A stretch of DNA of 64,000 nt from JAWXUU01 sp044426085. GTDB taxonomy: Bacteria > Bacillota > Clostridia > Christensenellales > CAMQZB01. The stretch is from positions 30,483 to 94,482 of the forward strand of contig JAWXUU010000010.1 in NCBI GenBank assembly GCA_044426085.1, written 5' to 3'. Below, one piece after another: positions 31,342 to 39,254 of this stretch (positions are counted from its first letter, which is position 1; each line of letters begins with the position of its first letter). The position numbers and the translations under genes were made by a program. The notes below the pieces were generated by a model that did not search any database, was not told the DNA's origin, and saw nothing but the letters and a program-made list of their open reading frames with translations.

Positions 31342-34300
31342 TGCCCTTCTCCTTTTCTAGCGATCCGCCACGCGTGTTGTTTTCTCCGCAAGTTTTGCAA
31401 ATAGAAACAAACTTGCAAAACTTGCAACTGTTCTTACTGCTGTCTACATACGGGCTTGGGAAAATATATCCCTGCTCCATTTCCACCTTGCCTTGCTCGG
31501 CGGTCTTGATTGCCTTTTTTATGTGCTCTTCGAACTGTTGATTTTCTAGATTGGAAGAAGAAGCAACGCTTGTCCCATCGATTTTCAGTGCGAATGGGTA
31601 AACCTCGGAAGATTCGCCGGCATTCACCGTTGTGTCTAGGTTTTTCAAAAACTCGCCATCTTTCAAAATCTTGCCTTTCATCTTGTAGGAAAGTGGCTTT
31701 TTGTCGAAATTGTCAGAAATTGGCAAATAAACCGCACCCACGGGATTTTTGTGTGTCAAGCTCGAAACGGCGTATAAATACAGTTCGGATTGAAGTTTCA
31801 AGCCGTGATAAAACGCGGAATCAGTAAGGTCGATATGCCCAGTTTTATAATCCACCACCAAAACGTCGTTGCCGTATGTGTCAACTCTGTCCACCTTGCC
31901 GGTGAGTGATAATCCACCGTCAGTCACAACCTTTTTGTCGCGTCCAAAAGTGAACTCGTGCATGGTTGGCTTGAATTTAGAAATTTCGTTGGTCTTATAT
32001 ATGTGGTGGCAAATTTTGTCCGCCTCGCGAACTAGCCTAGCAAACACAAATCTGAACTTGTCTTGCCCCGCAAACTTATCAAAAGCGGGTGAGTTTTGTA
32101 TTTTTTCTGCAATGTCCGCCACTTCTTTGGTGATGTCTTCTTTTTTTATGTCCTCCATTTTTTGCGAGAAGTCTTCCAAAAGTTCGTGCAGAAAATTGCC
32201 TGTGTCAAACTCTTTCAAAATCCCCACTTCACGGTCGCGTAGGTTGATGTTGCCTTGCAAAAAGCATGCGTATGGGCAGGCGAAATAACTTTCCAAAATC
32301 GACGGTGAATATTCGCTTCGGATAATTGGCGCGTCAACAAATTCAATGTGGTTTTTTTGTGCGATGCCGTCAAGAACTTCGCTTTGCCCAAGCATTTTGA
32401 ATGCGGAATAAATCCCAGCGGAAATTTCCCTTGCGATAGTATTTTCCTTTATGTGTTCCCGCGCGAAAAGCGATATTGCACACTGCGCAGTTGGAAGTGT
32501 TTGCAAAAGCGTCACGCTTGCAACTTCGCGTGCTTTTTGCGGGCTTGAAAGTGCTTTTTCAAGGGTGTAGCCAAGTGTTTCAAGCGCGAAGTGATATTCA
32601 CCTTGTGGTGAATATTTGCAGTTGTATTTTTCAAGCATTGCAAAAAAGTCGGAAGGTGTTTCCTTTGTGCCGTGGGATAGCTTGCTGAAACTAAGCGTGA
32701 GTGATTTTTCCCCACACAAAAGTGCAAGACGGCAAATTTGCGTTTGTTTTTCATTTAAAAATTCCACCGACGGCGAAACGTCAATTTCCCCAAGCGAAAG
32801 TGCAAAAATGTCCTTATCGGATAAAAGTGCAGTGTCCTTTTGCGACGATGGGAAAGTGCTTTTGCCCGCCGAAACGATGAATAAATATGGCTTTTTAAGC
32901 ATGATGCAACTGCTTGGGTCGGATATTTCCACCGCGTGAATATGCGCGGGCACAGTGGCGATTTCCTTGCCACAAAGTCCACCTTCAAAGATGTTTTTCA
33001 AGGTTTCAAGGGTGAAGACGTCACTTCCCAAAATAAGTTCCATTTCGGATAGCACTTCGAAAGTTTTCTTTGTTGAAAGTGCGGAAAAATCCGCCTTATC
33101 AATACTGCCAAAGCTTGCGAGTCCCGCGCTTATGTGGGCAAGGGTGTTCACGTTTTCGCATGCGTAAGTTTTTATTATTTCGGAAAATTCCACCGCTGTG
33201 AAAATCCCCTTTTCAAAAATGTTGGTCGCTTTAAGAAAGTCGTTTCGCGTTTGCAAAAGTTCTGCTTTGATGAAGATTTCATCTTTGAAAAATCTGCCAC
33301 GGTCGATGTTTCTTGCAATCAAAAAGTTTTCAAAATTGTAAGATTCTTCGGGTGGTAATGGTGAAAATTGCGATTTCAACACATCGGCAACGCAGTCTAG
33401 CGAGTATTTTTTTGTTGTGAGATCGCAAAGTGAAAGTATGTGTTTTGCAAATGGAAACTTTTCAAGCGTCTCGCTTTTGGAAGCGAAAAATGGTATGTCA
33501 AACTTGATAAAGCTGTCGGCGTATTTTTCAAGTCCGTTTTCAAAATCGGCAATCACAAGTGATATATTTTCTGGTTTTTCGCCGTTTGCAAGCAGTTGTT
33601 TGATTTTTATGGTGATGTTTTCCACTTCGAAATTGTCGCTGTCAAATTCAAGAAGGCTTAGGTTCTCACCTTGCAAATCAAGCTGTGTTTTTTCCCTTTT
33701 GAAGTTTTCCGCTGTACCTTGCAAAGCCTTTTGGCAAAGTGGGGAAAGTTCTTCCTTGATAGCAACGCTTTCAAATGGGTGCTGCGCATTTTCAAAAATC
33801 GAAAGAATCCCTTTTCGTGGCATATCCGCTGTCAAATAAACGCTGAGTTTGCCACTTTGGGCGATTTTGGAAACGACTGCAAGCATTTGGTTTGTAAAGG
33901 CGGTGTGCCCAACCAAGAAAACTTCCGCACCACGCAAAATATCTACGCTGTCAAAATAGGCAATAAGTGCTTCCATTTTGTCGGTTGCGTCAAGAAAAAG
34001 CCCCGCTTTTTGCGATTGGTATTCACGATTGATTTTGCAAATATCGGTTATTTTCTTTTGCAGTGCGGGTGGAAGATTGGTTTTTTCAAGCTTATCAAAA
34101 TCCACGTTTGAAGAATTCAAAAGTGAAAGTATGTCATAAATCGACCCCGCGAAAGATGGTCGGGAAGCTACGTCTGAAAAAAGGTCAAGCTCACTTTGCA
34201 CGGCGGAAATAACCTTTGATAAAAGCATGACCTCGGAAGTTTTCGAAAGATAGCTTTCGCGGGCTTTAAGGGTGTCGCAAATCTTGCCAAAAGAAAGCAC

Positions 34301-34492
34301 GCGGGTTGTCATTATTCCGCCGAGTTTTTCCCCGAGCAGTTTTTCAAGGGTTAGCGTGAATTTTTCTTCGCAGATAACAACGCGTTTTTGCCCAAGCTTT
34401 TCGGGATTTTGCGAAAGGATATCCGCAAGATGCGAAACTTGCCCCCAAATGCTGGAAGAGATGTATATTTTATTGCAAAATTTCTGTGTCAT
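31334..34492 (-). CDS. addB: ATP-dependent nuclease subunit B
   Basis: A 1052-residue AddB protein, partner of AddA. The C-terminal nuclease domain has VLVVDYKTGHIDL and a four-cysteine Fe-S staple: one cysteine in FACPYACFLQGNINLR and three in CKFCKFVSICKTC near the C-terminus. The N-terminal part is helicase-like but degenerate. I see no Walker A P-loop at the N-terminus (KIYISSSIWGQVSHLADIL occupies that place), unlike Bacillus AddB. Promoter and start are on the minus strand facing the lipoprotein at 34700. Confidence 0.93.
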   Translation of the reverse strand: MTQKFCNKIYISSSIWGQVSHLADILSQNPEKLGQKRVVICEEKFTLTLEKLLGEKLGGIMTTRVLSFGKICDTLKARESYLSKTSEVMLLSKVISAVQSELDLFSDVASRPSFAGSIYDILSLLNSSNVDFDKLEKTNLPPALQKKITDICKINREYQSQKAGLFLDATDKMEALIAYFDSVDILRGAEVFLVGHTAFTNQMLAVVSKIAQSGKLSVYLTADMPRKGILSIFENAQHPFESVAIKEELSPLCQKALQGTAENFKREKTQLDLQGENLSLLEFDSDNFEVENITIKIKQLLANGEKPENISLVIADFENGLEKYADSFIKFDIPFFASKSETLEKFPFAKHILSLCDLTTKKYSLDCVADVLKSQFSPLPPEESYNFENFLIARNIDRGRFFKDEIFIKAELLQTRNDFLKATNIFEKGIFTAVEFSEIIKTYACENVNTLAHISAGLASFGSIDKADFSALSTKKTFEVLSEMELILGSDVFTLETLKNIFEGGLCGKEIATVPAHIHAVEISDPSSCIMLKKPYLFIVSAGKSTFPSSQKDTALLSDKDIFALSLGEIDVSPSVEFLNEKQTQICRLALLCGEKSLTLSFSKLSHGTKETPSDFFAMLEKYNCKYSPQGEYHFALETLGYTLEKALSSPQKAREVASVTLLQTLPTAQCAISLFAREHIKENTIAREISAGIYSAFKMLGQSEVLDGIAQKNHIEFVDAPIIRSEYSPSILESYFACPYACFLQGNINLRDREVGILKEFDTGNFLHELLEDFSQKMEDIKKEDITKEVADIAEKIQNSPAFDKFAGQDKFRFVFARLVREADKICHHIYKTNEISKFKPTMHEFTFGRDKKVVTDGGLSLTGKVDRVDTYGNDVLVVDYKTGHIDLTDSAFYHGLKLQSELYLYAVSSLTHKNPVGAVYLPISDNFDKKPLSYKMKGKILKDGEFLKNLDTTVNAGESSEVYPFALKIDGTSVASSSNLENQQFEEHIKKAIKTAEQGKVEMEQGYIFPSPYVDSSKNSCKFCKFVSICKTCGENNTRGGSLEKEKGND

Positions 34493-34531
34493 AAGCGCCC
34501 CTTAAACTTTAAAAATAATTTCTTTTCTTAT

Positions 34532-34560
34532 ATTATATTAAAAAAGTTGCTTTATTTCAA
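34532..34560 (-). promoter_or_regulatory. Promoter of addBA (minus strand)
   Basis: Minus-strand TTGAAA (34555-34560) and TATAAT (34532-34537) with a 17 bp spacer, 40 bp before the addB start. Confidence 0.7.
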
Positions 34561-34699
34561 GTTTTTTTATATAATAAACGGGTAAAGGTACAAAATAATA
34601 AATAAATCATGCTATTTGTGGTGTTTTACCCCAAAAAACGGCGTGGGTTTTTGAATTTTTGTGCAAATTATTGAAATTAACACTATACGGAGATATAAA

Positions 34700-35659
34700 A
34701 TGAAAAAAATTATAGCTATTGTTCTTATTCTAGCACTCGTGCTTTCCCTTTCGGCTTGCTCGACTTCATCAACTGTGACATACACATCTGTTTGGGGCAA
34801 ATCTGATGTTTTGGAAACTTCAACATACAAGATTTCTATCGTGGAAAGCGAAGAAGTTTTCTTTGAAGGTGCACCAAGCGTGACTGGCGAAGGAACATAT
34901 GTTTACACAATCTCCGGTGGGGACAGCGAAGGTTACACCCTTGAAACAACTCTTGATTTTGTTGGCGAACTCAACTTCGATGGCAAAACAGAAGATTTCA
35001 CGCAAACAATCACATCAAAAGTTTTGTTTGCAGGAATAACAAACAACCTTGCCCCAACATATTCTGAAAAATCATACGAAGGAACAACTATTGTCTACGA
35101 CGGCGAAACGGGAACTTTCTCTTCTGCGGATCTTGACTATGTTTCTAAAATCACATATGACGACGGCACTGCAACAGTTTCAATCACAAATGCAAATGGC
35201 GGAGCAGTTTCAGCAGGAATCGCAACAGAAAGCGAATATTCATACAGCTCTAATGTTTATGATAACGAACAACTTTTCTTGGTTGCAAGATCGCTCAACA
35301 AGAGTTCTGCACTTTCAACATCTTTCAACATTGTGAACGCAGTGACAGGTCTCACACCAATCGCACTTACAGTTTCAACAGTTGACGAAGATACAGACTC
35401 TTCATACACAACAACAATCAACGGTGCAAGCCAAACTTTTGAAACATTCACAGTTTCAACGCAAATCAACTCGTCTTTCGAATCAGGCACAACAACTCTT
35501 ATGTTGTTTGCAAGTGGCGATGATGGCTATGTTACAACATCTGCTGGCAACACAATGGAAGTTGACAGAAGCAGACTTCTAACTTTCATGCACCAAGTGC
35601 CATACACATCATCTGTGTTCTATTATGAACTCACAGATTACACTTCAAATGTCGATTAA
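34700..35659 (+). CDS. Lipoprotein of unknown function
   Basis: A 319-residue secreted lipoprotein behind CGGAGAT. The signal sequence MKKIIAIVLILALVLSLSAC has a lipobox at LSAC (cysteine residue 20) and is nearly the same as that of the 1059-residue lipoprotein, suggesting a shared export lineage. The mature part is Ser/Thr/Gly-rich, acidic and predicted mainly beta, with no domain I recognise. ATG 34700 is chosen over the upstream in-frame codon at 34661, which lacks a ribosome binding site. Confidence 0.82.
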   Translation: MKKIIAIVLILALVLSLSACSTSSTVTYTSVWGKSDVLETSTYKISIVESEEVFFEGAPSVTGEGTYVYTISGGDSEGYTLETTLDFVGELNFDGKTEDFTQTITSKVLFAGITNNLAPTYSEKSYEGTTIVYDGETGTFSSADLDYVSKITYDDGTATVSITNANGGAVSAGIATESEYSYSSNVYDNEQLFLVARSLNKSSALSTSFNIVNAVTGLTPIALTVSTVDEDTDSSYTTTINGASQTFETFTVSTQINSSFESGTTTLMLFASGDDGYVTTSAGNTMEVDRSRLLTFMHQVPYTSSVFYYELTDYTSNVD

Positions 35660-35752
35660 TCACATTTGTGCACGAGTGTGTCATAACTTACTACAAATGA
35701 ATCTTTTGCAAGGTAGAGCCTTGTTAAAAATAAAAGATTAGGGGAAATCATT

Positions 35753-35986
35753 ATGAAAGGTTTTATTAAATGGATGGATAATGCAAGCTTGCTTATCAAA
35801 ATTATTCTCGCAATTCCAGTTCTTGATATCGTGTGGGTTGTTTATCGCTTGTGTAAATCACTCGTGAAAAAAAATACTCTAGGTATTATCCTTGCTGTCG
35901 TGCTAATTATCGTTGGTCTACCATTCCTATGGATTATTGATATCATCACAATCTTGCTTACAGGCAAAGTTATTTGGATTGACTAA
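35753..35986 (+). CDS. Small membrane protein with two transmembrane helices
   Basis: A 77-residue protein behind AGGGGAAATC. Two hydrophobic segments (about 13-31, LLIKIILAIPVLDIVWVVY, and about 44-69, LGIILAVVLIIVGLPFLWII) are separated by a basic loop KSLVKKN. No known family identified. It has its own terminator; the role is unknown. Confidence 0.75.
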   Translation: MKGFIKWMDNASLLIKIILAIPVLDIVWVVYRLCKSLVKKNTLGIILAVVLIIVGLPFLWIIDIITILLTGKVIWID

Positions 35987-36020
35987 TAATCTAGCGAAAA
36001 AACAAATTAAAACTAAAACA

Positions 36021-36048
36021 AAATGCCACCTTTTGGTGGCATTTTTTA
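36021..36048 (+). terminator. Intrinsic terminator after the small membrane protein
   Basis: AAATGCCACC and GGTGGCATTT form the stem with a TTTT loop, followed by T-rich sequence. Confidence 0.9.
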
Positions 36049-36089
36049 TTTGCAATTATTAAAAACTTAGTCCCACGCAGGGCGGAGTT

Positions 36090-36254
36090 TTACCAGTCTT
36101 CTTTGATAGATATCTTAATGTCAGAATAAAGGGTGAAATAATCTTCTTTGAAGCTGTCAATCTCACTTTTTTTTGTTGGTTTATAAACCGCATCGTAATC
36201 GTCAACGGCGTCTTCGGCGTTGTCGGAAGCGCGCAATTGTTCAAGTTTATTCAT
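36090..36254 (-). CDS. 54-residue acidic peptide encoded directly after an ATP-grasp gene
   Basis: A 54-codon gene starts one base after the ATP-grasp stop codon, behind an excellent site AAGGAGGAATAA-ATG contained in the end of that gene. The peptide begins MNKLEQLRASDNAED and ends SDIKISIKEDW; it has 14 Asp/Glu, 8 Lys/Arg, several Ser/Thr, no cysteine and no signal peptide. Its coupling to an ATP-grasp ligase recalls precursor peptides of graspetide-type RiPPs, but no known core motif is evident and no protease or exporter lies beside it. It may instead be a small partner or an unrelated acidic protein. Translation is well supported; function is not. Confidence 0.7.
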   Translation of the reverse strand: MNKLEQLRASDNAEDAVDDYDAVYKPTKKSEIDSFKEDYFTLYSDIKISIKEDW

Positions 36255-37067
36255 TTATTCCTCCTTCAAAAAGTGGGCGAGAGCCTTTTTATAAATATTT
36301 TTCGCATTTTCGTAGTTCTCGAGTGAAAACTGTGCGAATTTTTCAAACATAATGCCAGAATTGACTTCAATAACAAGAAGTTTTTCGACATTCTCGCTGT
36401 TTTTATCGGCGCAAGTTGCAATATCCACCGCGCAAAAGTCAAGCCCAAGCGTGCGGGCTGTTTCAATGCCAAGAAGTGCAACTTCCCTTTGTGTTTCGAT
36501 TTGGTGAACAACGGGAACAGCACCGCTTGCAAGGTTGTGTTTCCAACTGTCGCACCTGATTTTTTCATAAATAAGCTGAACTGTGCCGTTCAAAATCAAG
36601 CATCTAAATTCGCGTTCTAATGGCAAAAATGGCGAAAGGGCAATGTCGCGTGAAAATGGCATGATTGCTTTTTCCACTTCGCTGTATTCTGCGATTCCCG
36701 AAAACTTGAATATGTTCGCGCCCGAAGTGCCTTTGCAAGGTTTTGCCACAAGCGTTTTGTATTTTGCAATCAAATCTTCCGCCTTGATTGGGCATGGCAC
36801 ATATTTTTCCTTTTCTGGTGCAAGGATTAAAAAGTGTGGCACGGCGGGGATATTTTTTTGGTTTAAAAGTTCAAAACAAGCGCATTTATCCGTTGCAATC
36901 ATGCTTGCGGAAGTTGCGTTGTCGAATTGATATCCAAACACGCGAGTGGTGTTTTCCCCATTGGAAATTTCAATGCAAAAGCCGTCGGCAAAAACATTGC
37001 ACGCATACCCCTTTTCTGCTGAAATCTCCTCTATTATTTTCACAATTTGTCGCTTATTGTTGTTCAA
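36255..37067 (-). CDS. ATP-grasp domain protein (RimK/peptide-ligase-like)
   Basis: A 270-residue protein of the ATP-grasp superfamily, which forms amide or ester bonds through acyl-phosphates. After an N-terminal substrate-side domain come DKCACFELLNQKNIPAVPHF (grasp entry), LVAKPCKGTSGANIF (glycine-rich ATP loop), LEREFRCLILNG, LIYEKIRCDSW, HNLASGAVPV and the metal site VIEVNSGIMFEKF. The start is TTG 37067 behind AGGAG; no suitable ATG exists. The general shape resembles RimK and cyanophycin/glutathione-type ligases, but specificity is unclear. The 54-residue peptide gene directly behind it is a candidate substrate or partner. Confidence 0.85.
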   Translation of the reverse strand: MNNNKRQIVKIIEEISAEKGYACNVFADGFCIEISNGENTTRVFGYQFDNATSASMIATDKCACFELLNQKNIPAVPHFLILAPEKEKYVPCPIKAEDLIAKYKTLVAKPCKGTSGANIFKFSGIAEYSEVEKAIMPFSRDIALSPFLPLEREFRCLILNGTVQLIYEKIRCDSWKHNLASGAVPVVHQIETQREVALLGIETARTLGLDFCAVDIATCADKNSENVEKLLVIEVNSGIMFEKFAQFSLENYENAKNIYKKALAHFLKEE

Positions 37068-37163
37068 AGTGCTCTCCTAGAATTTTCTCAACACTATAAT
37101 ACACCAAAAGCCCGCTAAAAACAAGAATATTTTGCGGTGTTGAAAAATATTTTGCAATGTGAA

Positions 37164-37192
37164 TGGACAATTGTGGCGAATTGTGGTAAAAT
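37164..37192 (+). promoter_or_regulatory. Promoter of CDF transporter gene
   Basis: TGGACA (37164-37169), 17 bp spacer, TAAAAT (37187-37192), 43 bp before the start. Confidence 0.55.
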
Positions 37193-37235
37193 GCATATGA
37201 TAATAACAAAGTAAGTTTGTGCAAAGGTGAATATT

Positions 37236-38366
37236 ATGGAAAAAAACAAGCGTGAAATTTTAATAGATAGAAACAAAATCGGAATGATTTCTGGTGTTTT
37301 CAGCATTGTTTTGAACCTTATTTTAAGCGGTCTTAAAATCGTTGTGGGAAGCTTGGTATTTTCAATTTCTATGGTTGCCGACGGTTTTAATAACCTTGCG
37401 GACATGGCTTCAAACGTGGCTTCTATGATAGGTTTCTATCTTGCGAAAAAGCCCGCCGATGCCGAGCACCCATTTGGGCACGCACGGTTTGAATATATCG
37501 CAGGGCTTGTGATTTCCATTCTGATTTTCTTTGCTGCTTTTTCGCTGTTTTGGGAAAGCCTTTTGGGGATTTTTTCGGGTAGCAATGTGGAATTTTCAAT
37601 CGTTGCACTCGCAGTTTTGGGTCTTTCCATTGCGGTTAAAATCTGCATGGGTGTTGTGAACTTATCGCTGTCGAAAAAGATAAATTCCAAAACGCTGAAA
37701 GCCGTTGCGATTGACAGTTTTTCCGACACAATTGCAACACTCGGCGTTATAATTTCTATGTTGCTTGTGCATTGGTTTGATATCAACATCGACGGATTTG
37801 TGGGTTGCGTGGTTTCGGTTGTGATATTTATTTCGGGGTTAAATGTGCAAAAAGATGTGCTTTCTTCACTTCTTGGCGAAAGGATAACAGCGGAACAAGC
37901 GCGAGAAATGCATGATGTTATCTGCGGATTTTCTGGTGTTTTGGGCATTCACGACTTGATTGTTCACAGCTATGGCGAAGGGAACACCTACGCTTCTGCC
38001 CATGTGGAAATGGATGCAAAAATCCCCCCACTTGAAAGCCACGAAATCATCGACGAAATTGAGCGTGAGTTCGCAAGGGCGGGCGTGCATATGGTTTTGC
38101 ATTACGACCCAGTGGAACTCGATAACGAAAAAACAAACGCACATCGCAACAGAGTTTTAGAAATTTTGTCGTCGGTCAGCAGTCAAATAAAAATCCACGA
38201 TTTTCGTGCAGTCTATTCCAATTCCCACACAAACCTAGTGTTCGATTTGGTTTTGCCATACAACTTCACAATGAGTCAAGAAGAAGTTATAACATTGCTA
38301 AAAAACGAACTTGCAAAAGGCGAAGAAAAGATTTTTCTAGTTGTTGAAGTAGATAGGGAATTTTAA
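37236..38366 (+). CDS. Cation diffusion facilitator (CDF) family transporter
   Basis: A 376-residue inner-membrane divalent-metal efflux protein (zinc, manganese, iron or similar). Transmembrane helices start at about residue 15; helix II has ISMVADGFNNLADMASN, which provides the paired metal ligands, followed by KKPADAEHPFGHARFEYIAGL, and helix V contains AIDSFSDTIATLG. A cytoplasmic C-terminal domain (about 200-376) is longer than the minimal one and carries GVLGIHDLIVHSYG and HVEMDA. The start is ATG 37236 behind AAAGGTG. Metal preference cannot be assigned. Confidence 0.92.
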   Translation: MEKNKREILIDRNKIGMISGVFSIVLNLILSGLKIVVGSLVFSISMVADGFNNLADMASNVASMIGFYLAKKPADAEHPFGHARFEYIAGLVISILIFFAAFSLFWESLLGIFSGSNVEFSIVALAVLGLSIAVKICMGVVNLSLSKKINSKTLKAVAIDSFSDTIATLGVIISMLLVHWFDINIDGFVGCVVSVVIFISGLNVQKDVLSSLLGERITAEQAREMHDVICGFSGVLGIHDLIVHSYGEGNTYASAHVEMDAKIPPLESHEIIDEIEREFARAGVHMVLHYDPVELDNEKTNAHRNRVLEILSSVSSQIKIHDFRAVYSNSHTNLVFDLVLPYNFTMSQEEVITLLKNELAKGEEKIFLVVEVDREF

Positions 38367-38384
38367 ATAATTGAAAATTATTTA

Positions 38385-38610
38385 AAATTCTAAATTAAAA
38401 ACAGGCTTCGCTCTGCGAGCTCGATAAAAATTAAAAATTGAAAATTGTGGTAAGGCATGGGCTTCGCCCTATGCATCCAATTATTAGATAATATAAAAGT
38501 GGCGTTACTATTGACAAAAAACGCTACTTTTTTAATTTCAAATAATAGTATGCACGAGCACCGCGAGTGCTTACCACAATTTTTAATTTTCAATTTTTAA
38601 TTTTTAATTA
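38385..38610. repeat. Heptamer-armed palindromic element, copy C (core type 1)
   Basis: The left arm has AATTAAAAACAGGCTTCGCT, GCGAGCTCGATAAAAATT and AATTGTGGTAAGGCA; the right arm has GTGCTTACCACAATT and then TTTTTAA heptamers. The core (CCAATTATTAGATAATA.., GGCGTTAC..CGCTAC, GAGCACCGCGAGTGC) matches copy A in the same orientation. It occupies the gap between the CDF and ACT genes. Confidence 0.85.
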
Positions 38611-38680
38611 AATAATCCACCATCAAAACGCCAAATATTCTCAAAATCGCTGTTTTGGTGGATTTTATAACGGGTTTAAA

Positions 38681-38709
38681 TTGACAGAAAAGTTTATCTG
38701 TGATAAAAT
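38681..38709 (+). promoter_or_regulatory. Promoter of ACT-domain gene
   Basis: TTGACA (38681-38686), 17 bp spacer, TAAAAT (38704-38709). Confidence 0.7.
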
Positions 38710-38755
38710 TTAAGATAATAAAAATATTTAAATAAATTATGCGAGGTAAAAAGAT

Positions 38756-39025
38756 ATGAGAGCAGTTCTAACTGTTGTGGGCGAAGATAAAAAAGGTATC
38801 ATCGGAAGAGTTTCAGGTGCGCTAAGCGAATTCAAAGTTAATATCGAAGAAATAAGTCAAACTGTTTTGCAATCTTATTTCACAATGATGATGGTTATCG
38901 ACCTTTCTGAATGTGAAATGGGCTTATCAGAATTTCAAATAAAAATCAAAAAAATCGGCGAAGATTTCGGCGTTGCGATTCATGTAATGCATGAGGACAT
39001 ATTCAAAGCCATGCACTCAGTATAA
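38756..39025 (+). CDS. ACT domain protein, UPF0237 family
   Basis: An 89-residue single ACT domain: MRAVLTVVGEDKKGIIGRVS at the start, then EISQTVLQSYFTMMMVIDL. ACT domains bind amino acids or similar small ligands. UPF0237 genes usually lie directly before UPF0210 (DUF711) genes, as here, suggesting joint function. The start is behind GCGAGGTAAAAAG. Confidence 0.93.
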   Translation: MRAVLTVVGEDKKGIIGRVSGALSEFKVNIEEISQTVLQSYFTMMMVIDLSECEMGLSEFQIKIKKIGEDFGVAIHVMHEDIFKAMHSV

Positions 39026-39147
39026 AATGTCAAAATAACATTTTCTGCTGCGTTAACGAAAAATTTCGCTCAAGTCACGTATGTTAATACGCTCCTTTCG
39101 CTAAATTTCCCGTTGCCTTGCACAAAACGTCATTTTGCCATTTTATT
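39022..39147. repeat. MITE-like imperfect palindrome between the UPF0237 and UPF0210 genes
   Basis: Outer arms ATAAAATGTCAAAATAACAT and (reverse complement of the right end) ATAAAATGGCAAAATGACGT differ at few positions, and inner segments GTTAACGAAAAATTTCGC and its near complement GCTAAATTTCCCGTTGCC also pair. The left arm begins at the UPF0237 stop codon. No gene inside. Confidence 0.7.
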
Positions 39148-39254
39148 GCGAAGGTTTTTTGCACTTATGGGCGGATATCAAATATCAAAAATCAATCCCA
39201 ATGCGGAAATATCACAAAAACGCTCAATAAAAATAATACGAGGGAACAAAAATT

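Noticed and set aside
36059..36244. Minus-strand 61-codon frame overlapping the 54-residue peptide gene
   Set aside because: It is in another frame without a ribosome site; the 36254 start has a perfect AAGGAGG.
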